A stretch of DNA of 64,000 bases from Pseudomonadales bacterium (GTDB lineage Bacteria > Pseudomonadota > Gammaproteobacteria > Pseudomonadales > Azotimanducaceae), in assembly GCA_023300545.1 (NCBI GenBank), contig JALZVT010000079.1, positions 1 to 64,000 of the forward strand. Reading direction: 5' to 3'. The notes under the pieces were generated by a model. That model was not told the origin of the DNA, ran no database searches, and saw only the letters and a list, made by a program, of their open reading frames with translations. Of this stretch, positions 1 to 8,779 are shown piece by piece; position 1 is the stretch's first letter; each line of letters starts with the position of its first letter. The position numbers and the translations under genes are program-made.

Positions 1-81
1 TTGCCTTATCTGTGTGTCGACCAAGCAATGTCGCTCAACGGGCCCCTGGCATGAGGTGAGAGGCCCTTGGTGGTGCCTGTT

Positions 82-612
82 CTACAGGCGACGACCATCC
101 AGCTTTAGCAGGTTATCGAGGGACAGTCTGCCAGGTCCGATAGCGAATACGGCCAACAGGGAGACAAACCACCAGCTTGCAGGGTTCCACCAATGATCCC
201 AGGTAGGAAACACAGCCAGTTGTATGAAGAGCGTCATGCCGATCAGGCCCAGTGCGCCTAGACGGGTAAACAGACCGATGATGAGCAAGATCGGAAACAG
301 AACTTCGGCTATTCCTGCAAAGATCGCTAGGTACTCTATAACGGTGACTGTTGCAGACCCTTCGACGTATTCGAGTGTTTCTGCATCACATAGAAGCAGG
401 GCACCGTCGCGCACGGGATCTGGGCAAAAGAATTCATAAAGGAACAGGTCGTACTTTTCTTCGTTGAACTGAAACAGTCCGCTCCATTTTGTGATGCCGG
501 ACTGGAGGAATATTTTGGCGGCTATCAAGCGCAAGGCCAGCAGCGCGATATCGCTCAGCGATCGACTAATGAATAGGGCAAAACTGTTGTAGGTTTCGAT
601 TATGCGGTTCAC
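82..612 (-). CDS. DoxX family membrane protein
   Basis: About 176 residues with four predicted membrane helices, and a Trp/Pro-rich stretch near the third loop (FPTWDHWWNPASWW) as in DoxX-type putative quinol-linked proteins. The frame can be opened further upstream, but that would run inside the preceding gene. I place the start at the GTG one base after the stop of the BufC gene, because AGAAGAGA lies just upstream of it. DoxX proteins are common companions of bufferin operons, where a redox or electron-delivery role at the inner membrane is suspected but unproven. It is the last gene of the bufA1-bufC-doxX unit. Confidence 0.8.
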   Translation of the reverse strand: MNRIIETYNSFALFISRSLSDIALLALRLIAAKIFLQSGITKWSGLFQFNEEKYDLFLYEFFCPDPVRDGALLLCDAETLEYVEGSATVTVIEYLAIFAGIAEVLFPILLIIGLFTRLGALGLIGMTLFIQLAVFPTWDHWWNPASWWFVSLLAVFAIGPGRLSLDNLLKLDGRRL

Positions 613-613
613 G

Positions 614-1417
614 TTATTCTCTTCTTTGTAGGATTCCATTAGCCAGAAAACTGGCAAGCACGTCGGCGATATTGAGCGGGCCAATATCTGCGGCGTATTG
701 TGCCGCGTCAATCAACGTCAAACCAGCTTCGATGCTAGTCACAAAGCCGATTTCTGATTCAGATAGGATCGAATAGCGCATTGCGCCTGTGGGCGCTCGG
801 AAAAGCAGCGTGTTTTGTGGGTTGTCTTCTATCGTAGGAGGCAGGGTAACTGGGCCGTCGCGTAACTGGCTCCATAGTTCTACGACCCTCTGCTTGGTGG
901 TGACCTGCGTAACGTTGTCGCTAAGGCGTAGTCGCACGTTTTCGATGCTGGCGGCGACCTCGTTGATATCACTCGGTTCGAGCGCAGTTGTCTCGGCGGC
1001 GAAGTAGGCCTTTGACCAGGCGCTGTCGAGGCGAGAGAGGTCTGATACGAAGCTCAGCGCGTTCAATGTGTGGCTTTGCTGGTCGAGAAATTCTGGGAAG
1101 CCCCGCCCATAATCGGCCATAGAGCGAGTGGTGGGTGGGTGTTCGTGTACATAAGCGCGAGCGACCTGTCGAAATAGGTTTTGAGTCAGCGCGTGAAGTA
1201 CCGAAGGGTAATGGCGTTCGAGCGTGTCTATGCTGCCGGCGACAAAGGTATTGCGATAAACGTTTAACCGATTGGGGTCATCATCACTGGCAAGGTGTGC
1301 GAGGAGTGCGGTTTTATCGCCTTCCAGCATCCATTGACCGAATGCGTCGTTGTACTTGGTTGCCTCCGTATTAGAGAGCTCAGAGAGTTTAGAGGGCTCA
1401 GAGGTATCAGATAGCAT
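614..1417 (-). CDS. bufC: BufC/HvfC-type protein (DUF2063), bufferin maturation partner
   Basis: 267 residues. The N-terminal half matches the DUF2063 'putative DNA-binding' fold of HvfC/BufC proteins (FGQWM, then RLNVYRNTFVAGSIDTLERH and YVHEHPPTTRSMADYG). In characterised bufferin systems BufC delivers the BufA peptide to the multinuclear iron oxygenase BufB, which turns Cys into thiooxazole. Here no bufB lies between bufA1 and bufC, where it normally sits. The ATG has only a weak upstream GGA. It is followed after one base by the GTG of doxX, so those two are translationally coupled. A terminator lies between it and bufA1, so its expression probably depends on read-through. Confidence 0.8.
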   Translation of the reverse strand: MLSDTSEPSKLSELSNTEATKYNDAFGQWMLEGDKTALLAHLASDDDPNRLNVYRNTFVAGSIDTLERHYPSVLHALTQNLFRQVARAYVHEHPPTTRSMADYGRGFPEFLDQQSHTLNALSFVSDLSRLDSAWSKAYFAAETTALEPSDINEVAASIENVRLRLSDNVTQVTTKQRVVELWSQLRDGPVTLPPTIEDNPQNTLLFRAPTGAMRYSILSESEIGFVTSIEAGLTLIDAAQYAADIGPLNIADVLASFLANGILQRRE

Positions 1418-1465
1418 TAGCGTGCGTTCCGCGCCAAAAATACGTCACTCGAGTCCTTCGCGTGA

Positions 1466-1501
1466 CAAAAAAATGCTCAGACACCTGGAAGGCGCCTGAG
1501 C
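1466..1501 (-). terminator. Rho-independent terminator after bufA1
   Basis: On the minus strand an 11-bp stem (GCTCAGGCGCC against GGTGTCTGAGC, two G-U pairs) with a short TTCCA-type loop is followed by ATTTTTTT. It sits between the stop of bufA1 and the start of bufC, so it should stop most bufA1 transcripts and let a fraction continue into bufC-doxX. Confidence 0.85.
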
Positions 1502-1539
1502 TTTGCGTTGCGAGCTTGCACTCAACGTTGGCCAATGAG

Positions 1540-1896
1540 TTACGAGGACAGAGGTTTTTTTGAACCTTGACCATTTGGCGTAACGATGTATTCGCAAGTC
1601 TTCTTCGGTGCAAAAGTCCATGCGTTGCCTTGGAAGTCAGTGGTAGAGGTGCCTTCGCAACTGGTACCAGCTCCTGCCTTGCAATCGTTATCGCCCGCGA
1701 GCGCAATTCCGTAGCACTTGTCTTTGCGCCCACGCAGTACTTTGCCGGCCTTCCATGCATCGATGGCAACCTGCACTTTTTCTGGGGCGTCGTCTGCAAC
1801 GCTCAGTTGGTCATTTGGTGCTGCATCTGCAACCTGTGTTGCGGCCATCGCGCAGCCCGCGAGTAGTGCGATCATTAGGGGTTGAGTAGATTTCAT
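1540..1896 (-). CDS. bufA1: BufA1-family bufferin (DUF2282 periplasmic metallophore precursor)
   Basis: 118 residues: a Sec signal peptide (about residues 1-25, ending VADA) and a small domain with the four-Cys DUF2282 pattern KCYGIA, NDC, SCEG and KKTCEYI. Bufferins are ribosomally made, exported copper-sequestering peptides in which MNIO enzymes convert particular Cys residues to thiooxazole. The ATG follows AGGAGCTAACT, a strong ribosome site. It heads a bufA1-bufC-doxX unit that lacks the usual bufB. The C-terminal tail ([11 protein letters not shown]) has no Cys. Family assignment is firm; the copper role is taken from the family. Confidence 0.85.
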   Translation of the reverse strand: MKSTQPLMIALLAGCAMAATQVADAAPNDQLSVADDAPEKVQVAIDAWKAGKVLRGRKDKCYGIALAGDNDCKAGAGTSCEGTSTTDFQGNAWTFAPKKTCEYIVTPNGQGSKKPLSS

Positions 1897-2278
1897 AGTT
1901 AGCTCCTGTCTTGGGTTCTTGTAGACTAGTCTTAGTTTGTTTAGTTCGCTCTGGCCACGTCAGGGCATGAGTTTTGGCGGCTTGTCGTGGCTTAGTCGAT
2001 GACTATACCGAAGTGGCCTTCCATACAGTAGTTCGGGGTTTGGCGATCGCGAGCGCCGCCGGATTAATGGTGTCATTTAATCGACAAATCCCGTTAATGC
2101 ACGAATAGCCGTGATTCAGAAGTCGTTGAATCGGTGTTTTTTGGCTCAATCCGGCGATTTGACTGCAAAATTTGACGCTCTTTGGCAGCTTAAGGGCTTA
2201 ATCGTGTTGAATCGCACGCAGTGCGACAGGTGTAAAATGATTGTGAACGTTTCTTTCGGAAGCAGTTCCGGGCTTGGT
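1897..2278. other. Intergenic region, divergent between bufA1 and a decayed gene
   Basis: This 382-bp gap must hold the bufA1 promoter (reading leftward). I could not fix a convincing -35/-10 pair or a recognisable metal-regulator operator, and there is no RNA gene visible. The bufA1 ribosome site AGGAG lies at its left edge. Confidence 0.4.
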
Positions 2279-3136
2279 ATGAGAAGGAAATGGTTGTGCG
2301 CGCTCCTCGGTGTGTTTTTGCTCTCCCCACCCCCAAGCCGTTGCTGCGCCGTGGGACGGGATTGAGATTGCTGATCAGGAAATCGTTTCTGGCTCAAGTC
2401 AAAATTTCTCTTACATCACTGCCAGCTCTTTTGAAGTGGCTTATTTGAGTTCGCCGATCTTTGTGTCTCGCGGACACGAGCGAGGCTATGTTCTGTGTGT
2501 CAGTGCCGGAATTCATGGCGACGAGCTCAATGGTATGGAGATCGCCAAAAGGGTGTTTTCCTATACCGAGCATCAACGAGGACGGTGCCCGGTCTTGGTC
2601 CAGAAACATGATTGATAAGAGAGATCTCAATCGATCCTTTCCGGGGGCCAGCACGGGCAGTATCGCCGCTATTGTGGCTAAGGCGACAATGTCCGTGGTT
2701 CGTGGGCATTGAACATTGCTCGTTATTTTGGCGTAGGAATTATTGCGTTGGGTGAGGGACCTGAGGGAAATCTGCGGCGAGAATCAAGCAAAGCAGGCCT
2801 GCCGTCTATTATCTACGAAGTGGGCGTGTCAGGAACCTTTCAAGAAGCGGAGATCCAGCAAGGTGTCCGAGGACTGATGAGTATCCTGCGCTATCTGGAG
2901 ATGCTTCCAACCGGCGAGATCACCAGGCTACCTGAATCCAGAATATACGATACAACCCAATGGGTTCGAGTTCCCGCGGGCCGTGGCGGGTATTTCTTTC
3001 CCACCTGTTCGTTGTCTTGTTATGCGCCGGTGCACATCGGTATATCATCGCAGGCGTTAGATCGCTGAGGAGGGTCTGGTTATCTGTGGAACGCAAAGCC
3101 CAGGAGAGATTGCTATCATCAGCATTTTGAGTAGTC
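2279..3136 (+). pseudogene. Decayed succinylglutamate desuccinylase/aspartoacylase-like gene
   Basis: Three overlapping frames together spell a periplasmic AstE/AspA-type zinc hydrolase. A signal peptide starts at the 2279 ATG (MRRKWLCALLGVFLLSPP) and continues in another frame as QAVAAPWDGIEI, with the shift in a C-rich run near 2325-2335. Then come the zinc motif SAGIHGDELNGMEIA, a frame change near 2545-2560, the substrate motif KRDLNRSFPG, a further change near 2700, and GLPSIIYEVGVSGTFQEAE. At the second and third breaks residues are missing, including the stretch that should carry the DLHTGS zinc His, so deletions rather than simple read errors are likely. No intact product is expected. 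Confidence 0.8.
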
Positions 3137-4060
3137 ATGAAATCGCTCGTTAGGCTTCGCCGTCGCGTCTACAGTTTGCTCAACCCCGGGGACCGGGGCG
3201 GCAAGCTGTCTCATGCAGTCAATATTTTCATTATCTTCCTGATTCTGGTGAATGTGCTGTCAGCGTCGCTGGAGACGGTGCAGGACTTCTATCTGGCGTA
3301 CCGACCCTTTTTCGTGGCAATCGAGTATTTCTCTGTTGGCATATTTACGCTCGAGTACATTTTACGGTTCTGGAGCTCGAAGGAAGACAGTCGTTACAAG
3401 ACGCGATTTGGCTTCTTTCACAGTTTTGATTCTATCGTTGACCTGCTGGCAGTTGCGCCGTTCTATCTCGGTTTTTTCTTCGGCTTCGATTTGCGAGCGC
3501 TTATAGCGCTACGGCTGTTACGTCTTCTGAAACTGGTTCGATATTTTCAGCCCCTGGCTATATTGGGTGCGGTAATGAAGGCGGAATTTCGCGGTTTTAT
3601 GACGGCGATGTTTGTGCTCGTGATTTTAGTGTTTGTTGCGGCAACGGGCATATATGTCTTTGAGCGTGATGCTCAACCGGAAGTGTTTGGCAGTATCCCC
3701 CAATCCATGTGGTGGGCGATTGTGACCTTAACTACGCTCGGCTACGGCGATGTGATACCGGTTACCGTTCCTGGCCGTATCTTTGCTGCGATGATCACCG
3801 TTATGTCCATCGGTACGGTGGCGTTGCCAGCAGGTATGTTGGCCTCTCGCTTCTCGGAAGAGCTGAAGAAGCGGAAAGACGAAATGGATGGGCATATCGC
3901 TGCGCTGTCTGCCAGTGGAAAAGTTCCAGACAGTCAGCAGCTCGAAGCATTGAGAAACGAGCTGTGCATTAGCGAGGATGATTTGCAAAAGCTCCTCGCA
4001 CGCCAGCAGGAAAGTGCGGGTGTATGTCCTCTATGCAGGAGAAGTAGTGAGCCAGCTTAA
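3137..4060 (+). CDS. Voltage-gated K+ channel, Kv-like 6TM
   Basis: 307 residues with six membrane helices. The selectivity filter TLTTLGYGD is at residues 197-205. The S4 voltage sensor (about 120-136) has charges every third residue: R120, R126, R129, K132, R135. The cytoplasmic tail is charged and coiled (EELKKRKDEMDG) and ends in a CPLCRR pair of cysteines that may bind metal. No RCK domain is present, so gating is probably by voltage. The 3' end overlaps the next gene by 14 bases, so channel and divalent-cation transporter are probably coexpressed. Confidence 0.9.
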   Translation: MKSLVRLRRRVYSLLNPGDRGGKLSHAVNIFIIFLILVNVLSASLETVQDFYLAYRPFFVAIEYFSVGIFTLEYILRFWSSKEDSRYKTRFGFFHSFDSIVDLLAVAPFYLGFFFGFDLRALIALRLLRLLKLVRYFQPLAILGAVMKAEFRGFMTAMFVLVILVFVAATGIYVFERDAQPEVFGSIPQSMWWAIVTLTTLGYGDVIPVTVPGRIFAAMITVMSIGTVALPAGMLASRFSEELKKRKDEMDGHIAALSASGKVPDSQQLEALRNELCISEDDLQKLLARQQESAGVCPLCRRSSEPA

Positions 4061-5027
4061 CGACTACCTTATATACAGCTATGCCTTTAATACTGAGGGT
4101 CACGCAGAAAAACTGGAAGCTGCCAAGGAGCTTGATATAGGCGCAGCCAAGCAGTCGTACAGCTGGCTTCACATGCATGCGTTGCATGAAGGTACGCGAG
4201 ATTTTCTGGAGAACGATACCGATCTCGAGCCCATTATTATCGACGCCATGCTGGCAGAGGAAACGCGGCCACGGGCACTGGTAAAAGATGATGGGATGCT
4301 GGTTATTCTGCGCGCCATTAACTTTGACCAAGGTGCAGACCCGGCAGATATGATTTCCATTCGTCTGTGGATCGACAATAAGAAAGTCATTAGCACCCGA
4401 TGCCGAGATATTAGGGCCATTGGGGACATTATTGATTTTATCGAGCAAGACAAAGCGCCGCTTAGCCCCTGTGACTTTCTGATTACCATCACCGACAGGC
4501 TGTTTGAGCGGATGCAGCCGTTCTTCGCGGATCTGGAAGATCGAATTTCTAGAGCTGAGGAGCTTTTAGCGCGTAACGAGGAAGATGAAATTGCCGATGA
4601 TGCGGCATTAGTGCGCAAGCGGACCGCGATTTTTGCACGGTACGTCACGCCGCAGAAAGCCGTTCTGGAGACGCTCGTCAAGGCCAAATATGAGTGGTTT
4701 GAAGAAGAGCACAGAGAGCATTTAGTGGAAAGCCTCGACCGGGTAACTCGATATGTCGAGGAGCTTCAAGAGCTGCGCGAACGCTCCCAAATTTTGAACG
4801 ACGAACTGAACAACGCACATGGTCGACGTCTCAATGACATTACGTACATTTTTTCTGTTGCCGCAACGGTATTCCTGCCACTGAGTTTTTTGACTGGCTT
4901 AATGGGAATTAATGTGGGGGGGATGCCCGGGATAGAAAACGACCAAGCTTTCTGGGGGTTTGCCGGGTTTTGCGTTCTGATTATTGTTGCTCAGGTGGCT
5001 ATCTTCAAAAAGTTGAAATGGTTTTAA
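4047..5027 (+). CDS. CorA/ZntB family divalent cation transporter
   Basis: 326 residues from a GTG preceded by AGGAGAAGTA. The open frame extends upstream inside the channel gene, but that start has no ribosome site. A long helical cytoplasmic domain is followed by two C-terminal membrane helices. The signature loop reads GINVGG (residues 287-292) instead of the GMN of CorA or the GVN usual in ZntB. The overall sequence (SWLHMHA near the N-terminus, EELQELRERSQILNDELN before TM1, FLPLSFLTGLMG) fits the ZntB branch, which moves Zn2+, probably with protons. The transported ion cannot be told from sequence. Confidence 0.85.
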   Translation: MSQLNDYLIYSYAFNTEGHAEKLEAAKELDIGAAKQSYSWLHMHALHEGTRDFLENDTDLEPIIIDAMLAEETRPRALVKDDGMLVILRAINFDQGADPADMISIRLWIDNKKVISTRCRDIRAIGDIIDFIEQDKAPLSPCDFLITITDRLFERMQPFFADLEDRISRAEELLARNEEDEIADDAALVRKRTAIFARYVTPQKAVLETLVKAKYEWFEEEHREHLVESLDRVTRYVEELQELRERSQILNDELNNAHGRRLNDITYIFSVAATVFLPLSFLTGLMGINVGGMPGIENDQAFWGFAGFCVLIIVAQVAIFKKLKWF

Positions 5028-5223
5028 AGGCGCTGCCGCAGACTGTTTGACGATGCGGGAGAAATTTAGTTGCAGGGGTTCTTTGTCGTGTATTTTGTTG
5101 GCGAACCGTCAGCAAAGCTGAGCCTACAGTTCTTGCAAACTCGCTGACGAGTATCGGGGGCAGCATCTGTGCCGCGGCAAACACTCAGTTCTGTCACTCA
5201 TTGAATGTTAAGGGGGGGGTAGC
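5028..5223. other. Leader region before NrtS gene
   Basis: A 196-bp gap. It ends in a run of eight G just before the NrtS ATG, an unusually G-rich ribosome site. A TGGC...GC pair near 5100 has the spacing of a sigma-54 promoter but misses the TT of the -12 box, so I do not call it. No RNA gene is recognised. Confidence 0.3.
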
Positions 5224-5442
5224 ATGACAAGGCTAAGAACAGTACTTCAGGCTGCGTACCTGCGTCGCGCGTTGGCGGTTGCCGTGGTCGTTGGGACAGC
5301 CCTAAATATGATCAATCAGCCAGAAGTCATATTTGGTGACGCCAGCGTAACCTGGTGGAAAGTTCTTTTGACCTATGTGGTGCCCTTTTTTGTGTCGACC
5401 TATGGGGCGTACAGTGCATTGCCCAAGGCTGATGACGATTAG
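5224..5442 (+). CDS. nrtS: NrtS-like small nitrate/nitrite transporter
   Basis: 72 residues with two membrane helices (about 16-33 and 45-64). The segment ALNMINQPEVIFG followed by WWKVLLTYVVPFFVSTYGA is characteristic of NrtS, a small protein first linked to nitrate uptake in cyanobacteria. It presumably works as an oligomer in the inner membrane. It stands alone, with no nitrate reductase in the window, although cyanase and an FNT channel (33-36 kb) suggest this genome scavenges several nitrogen anions. The family match is good; the transported anion is inferred. Confidence 0.7.
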   Translation: MTRLRTVLQAAYLRRALAVAVVVGTALNMINQPEVIFGDASVTWWKVLLTYVVPFFVSTYGAYSALPKADDD

Positions 5443-5726
5443 CCTGGGCTAGGTTTTGGTCATTCTCTGGGCGCCGGAGATGCGAGAGGCAATCGCGTCG
5501 AAAACTGGCGTCTTAACAGCTTGCTAGATATCGAAGGCCACACCACATTTCGTAAAATAGGTACGAAGTTTCGTCGGGTGATTGGTTGGTCGTAGCTGAT
5601 GCTAGCTGGTGGCGGCTCTTCATAGCTCTTGAGTGCGCTAAAAAATGGCTCGAAAGTTGCAGTCTGTAGCTTTCAGCGACTGCTGCCCCAACCACTGCTG
5701 CCTAAACCACGAGGTCACTTTAATTC

Positions 5727-6173
5727 ATGCGTATCATTGCTCTGTTAGCCATCTTAGCGTGCTGGCTGGTCTTCCCCATAGCGGCGGCAGCTGAGAAGTC
5801 TCAACTGCCAGTTGCCATCCAGGGCTATAGCGTTGTCTCTTACTTCACACAAGGGGAGCCGCAACTGGGTTCTACCGATTTTGCTGTGGAATACGAGGGT
5901 AAGAATTACCTTTTCACCAATGAGGCGCAGCAGGCTCTCTTCGAGTCGGATCCTAAACGCTATAAACCCCGTTATGAGAGTTGCCCCTTCAGCCTGACTC
6001 TAGGCATGAAATTGCCGCTCGATCCGCTCAATTTCAAAATTGTTGGCGGTTATCTTCTCTTGTTCCACAAATCAGACAAAATGGATGGTCTGGAGGGATG
6101 GCAAAAGTCGGGACTCAGTCATGAAGAGCTTCTAGAACGCGCCGACAAGTCATTTACCTTACTTACTTTCTGA
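5727..6173 (+). CDS. Exported YHS-domain protein
   Basis: 148 residues: a signal peptide (about 1-22, ending AAAA) and then the YHS-type core VAIQGYSVVSYFTQGEPQLG, YEGKNYLFTNEAQQALFESDP and KRYKPRYE. The usual 'YGG-CA' Cys region is replaced by ESCPFSLTLGMKLPLDP. YHS proteins are small, often metal-associated periplasmic domains of uncertain function. The gene stands alone, with 284 bp upstream in which I see no other feature. Confidence 0.7.
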   Translation: MRIIALLAILACWLVFPIAAAAEKSQLPVAIQGYSVVSYFTQGEPQLGSTDFAVEYEGKNYLFTNEAQQALFESDPKRYKPRYESCPFSLTLGMKLPLDPLNFKIVGGYLLLFHKSDKMDGLEGWQKSGLSHEELLERADKSFTLLTF

Positions 6174-6308
6174 GTCGTTCTTCTGGCGCGCTTGGCCTTT
6201 GATTCGGTGCTGACCTGTCTGTCATCGAAGCGGGTATCCGGCGAATATTCCCTGAATTGTTCTATAATTTCTCAGGTCTGCATCGAATCAACGCATGAGC
6301 TTAAAGAC

Positions 6309-6986
6309 ATGGTAATACCGACAGATAAGTCAGACTCCGATAGGCTGTTATGGGTTACGGGGGTATTGGGCTTGGTGGCCGCCCTAGTCACCGGATGTGG
6401 CGAATTCTTGCTGCATTTTGACCCCCAGGCCCGGTTTACGGATGGGCTCGCCTTTTTTGCAGGCATTGAAGAGCGTCGTACTACGATTGGTCACTTTCTG
6501 GGTGTGCTGGGTGCCCCCATGTACGTGGTCGGTGCGTTCCACATCTACCTGATGCTTCGAGGCGGTCATGCCAAGTGGGCTTTGGCACTGTTTGTAGTGA
6601 TGGCGTACGGGTGTGCAATGGGTGGGGTGTGGATTGGCTCAAGAGCATCGATCAGTGCCATCGTAAATGCACCTCAGTACCCAGACCTTGGGCATTTGGT
6701 TGAGCTCTACAATCTACGTTATGAAACCTTATTGCAGGTTACCCGTTTTGCCGTGTTATTTGTCTCCATTGTCTATGTTTGGCTGGTGGCCAAGGGGGGC
6801 ACCGCATACCCGCGCTGGATGGCGATTGCTAACCCCATTGTTTTGATACTGCTCAGTTTCCTGATTTACTTGGTGGCTCCAGAACTCGGCAAATACCTGA
6901 TGCCTATTGCGCTGAATGTTGGGTTTGGCTTATTTTTCAGCTTGTCTCTCTACTTCGTCTATTCACAAAATCGAGTTGCCTCATGA
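6309..6986 (+). CDS. Multi-pass membrane protein of unknown function
   Basis: 225 residues with about seven membrane helices. The frame stays open further upstream, but that segment is Cys/Ser-rich and unlike a membrane protein N-terminus, so I prefer MVIPTDKSDSDRLLW. A conserved-looking polar stretch lies in the first third (GEFLLHFDP, then EERRTTIGHFLGVLGAPMY), followed by an HIYLML helix. I cannot name a family with certainty; it may belong to the DUF6796-type membrane proteins. It overlaps the next gene by ATGA, so the two are probably translated together and may work together. Confidence 0.6.
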   Translation: MVIPTDKSDSDRLLWVTGVLGLVAALVTGCGEFLLHFDPQARFTDGLAFFAGIEERRTTIGHFLGVLGAPMYVVGAFHIYLMLRGGHAKWALALFVVMAYGCAMGGVWIGSRASISAIVNAPQYPDLGHLVELYNLRYETLLQVTRFAVLFVSIVYVWLVAKGGTAYPRWMAIANPIVLILLSFLIYLVAPELGKYLMPIALNVGFGLFFSLSLYFVYSQNRVAS

Positions 6987-8596
6987 ACCTTGCAAAGACT
7001 GTCGGTGTTGGTGTTCTGATCACCCTGTTGCTAATAATTGTTGCCGTTGTAGTGCGTTTTCGTATCGATGCCAATATTGACTATGACGTGTCTACAGAGG
7101 GTATCGATATCCCACATTTCACCGCAGTAGATATCGACTGGGAGCAGCAGCACGACAACTCCATTACCTTACCCTTTATGGCCAGTGCCATAATCGACGT
7201 CGATGGTGACGGGGTTGAGGAAGTATTTTTAGGGGGCGGACGGAGTCAGTCAGATGTGCTGTTCGAGTTCAAGAATGGTCACTTTCAGCAACGCTCGGTG
7301 TCTGGTCTCGATAAAGCCCTCGGCGAGGCCAGCAAAGGCGCGTCAGTAGTTGATGTCGACCACGACGGAGACGCTGATCTGTTAGTGGCACGCACGGATG
7401 GTATTTGGTTGCACAAAAATACCAATGGTCAGTTTGAGGCGATAAAGCTAAAGGTGACCATGCCAGATGGCACTACAGCCTTAGGTATTGGCGTGGGAGA
7501 TATCAATCGAGACGGCCACTTTGATATGTTTGTGAGTGGCTACGTTAGTAAAGACGTTGTGGAGGGGCAAAATATTTTTAATGTTCCCAACTACGGCGGT
7601 GCCAGCCAGTTTTTCATCAACAATGGTGACAACACCTTTGTGAACGCCACGCAGTCCTCTGGATTGACCTACGTAAAGAACACGTTCTTGGGTATTTTTG
7701 TGGATGTGGATGAGGACGGCTTCGAAGATCTAGTGGTCGCCCACGATACGGGCCAGGTGCGAACCTGGCGGAACAATGGCGACCTAACCTTTACCAATAC
7801 TGCCAATCCCAACAGCGGCTTCAACAGCTACCCCATGGGAATCGCCGTCGGTGATTACAATAACGACGATCGAGTGGACTTCTTCTTCTCCAATGTGGGT
7901 ACGACTCCGCCGAATTTTCTGATTTATGGCGACACGACCGATGATCAGGTCACTAATTGGGATTGGTTGCTGTTCCGCAACGATGGTGATTTTAAGTTCA
8001 CCGATACCGCTGAGATCGCCAAAGTCGCCGACTATGAATTCAGTTGGGGAGCCATTTTTGAAGATCTTAACCTTGATGGCCGGGAAGACCTGATTGTCTC
8101 GGAAAACTATGTTGGCTTCCCACCGCACATGTTTGAGTTCCTGCGTCTGCCGGGTCGATTGCTGCTGCAAAACCAACAGGGTGAGTTCGCTGCAGTTGGC
8201 GCTGAGGCGGGCGTTGTTAATACTCGTTATTCTATAACGCCATTGACGGCTGACTTTAATGGCGACGGCAGGCCCGATTTGATACATGTGAATTTGGCGG
8301 GTCACTCTCAGGCTTTTATCAGTCAGCCAGGTACCGGCAGCGCTCTTAAGGTATCGCTGGCGAATCAGGTCGAGAGCATTGGTGCGAAGGTCACCGTGAC
8401 CTTATCGGACGGCACGAAGCAATCTAAATGGTTTATTCGTGGAGAAGGACTGTCTTCTGATAGTTCGCCGATACTTATCTTCGGATTGGGCGCCAACAGC
8501 GCACAGTCTGTGCAAGTGCACTACCTGGATGGCCATGAGGAAGAGACCCAGCAAGGTATCTCTTCCGGAATAGTCGTTTTTGCTCCTAGGCAGTAA
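6983..8596 (+). CDS. Membrane-anchored FG-GAP/VCBS repeat protein with ASPIC/UnbV C-terminus
   Basis: 537 residues. An N-terminal membrane helix (about 5-26) anchors a large periplasmic beta-propeller built from Asp-rich repeats of the DVDGDG type (IIDVDGDGVEE, VVDVDHDGDAD, GDINRDGHFD, VDVDEDGFED, GDYNNDDRVD, LNLDGREDL, DFNGDGRPD). These are Ca2+-binding FG-GAP loops. The C-terminus (IGAKVTVTLSDGTKQSKWF then VHYLDGHEEE) is the ASPIC/UnbV domain of CRTAC1-like proteins. It is coupled by ATGA to the upstream membrane protein. The ligand is unknown; surface or periplasmic binding is inferred. Confidence 0.85.
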   Translation: MNLAKTVGVGVLITLLLIIVAVVVRFRIDANIDYDVSTEGIDIPHFTAVDIDWEQQHDNSITLPFMASAIIDVDGDGVEEVFLGGGRSQSDVLFEFKNGHFQQRSVSGLDKALGEASKGASVVDVDHDGDADLLVARTDGIWLHKNTNGQFEAIKLKVTMPDGTTALGIGVGDINRDGHFDMFVSGYVSKDVVEGQNIFNVPNYGGASQFFINNGDNTFVNATQSSGLTYVKNTFLGIFVDVDEDGFEDLVVAHDTGQVRTWRNNGDLTFTNTANPNSGFNSYPMGIAVGDYNNDDRVDFFFSNVGTTPPNFLIYGDTTDDQVTNWDWLLFRNDGDFKFTDTAEIAKVADYEFSWGAIFEDLNLDGREDLIVSENYVGFPPHMFEFLRLPGRLLLQNQQGEFAAVGAEAGVVNTRYSITPLTADFNGDGRPDLIHVNLAGHSQAFISQPGTGSALKVSLANQVESIGAKVTVTLSDGTKQSKWFIRGEGLSSDSSPILIFGLGANSAQSVQVHYLDGHEEETQQGISSGIVVFAPRQ

Positions 8597-8605
8597 ACGA
8601 TATTT

Positions 8606-8627
8606 CGCAGGACCGCTGGGCCCTGCG
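8606..8627 (+). other. Hairpin after FG-GAP gene
   Basis: CGCAGG and CCTGCG form a 6-bp perfect stem shortly after the stop codon. There is no T-run, so at most it is a 3'-end stabiliser or a Rho-assisted stop. Confidence 0.3.
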
Positions 8628-8728
8628 TGGAAAATCCGTACCCGTATCTTTAGAGCGGGTCATTCAGAAAGTCATTAAGAGTGCCACTCAGAGTGTCTGG
8701 GGGAGCCTTCGAAGCGAGGGCTCTGCTG

Positions 8729-8744
8729 TGGCGCATATGTTGCA
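8729..8744 (+). promoter_or_regulatory. Sigma-54 (-24/-12) promoter for DUF3179 operon
   Basis: TGGCGC-ATATG-TTGCA: the GG and GC doublets have the exact sigma-54 spacing and only the fifth base differs from TGGCAC. Predicted start of transcription is about 12 bases on, leaving a leader of about 25 bases before the GTG at 8780. Confidence 0.7.
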
Positions 8745-8779
8745 TATCGACCACTGAAGACACCCAAAGGAATTTCTCA

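Noticed and set aside
5100-5115. TGGCGAACCGTCAGCA before the NrtS gene as a sigma-54 promoter
   Set aside because: Spacing is right, but the -12 box has CA for TT and the -24 box is weak.
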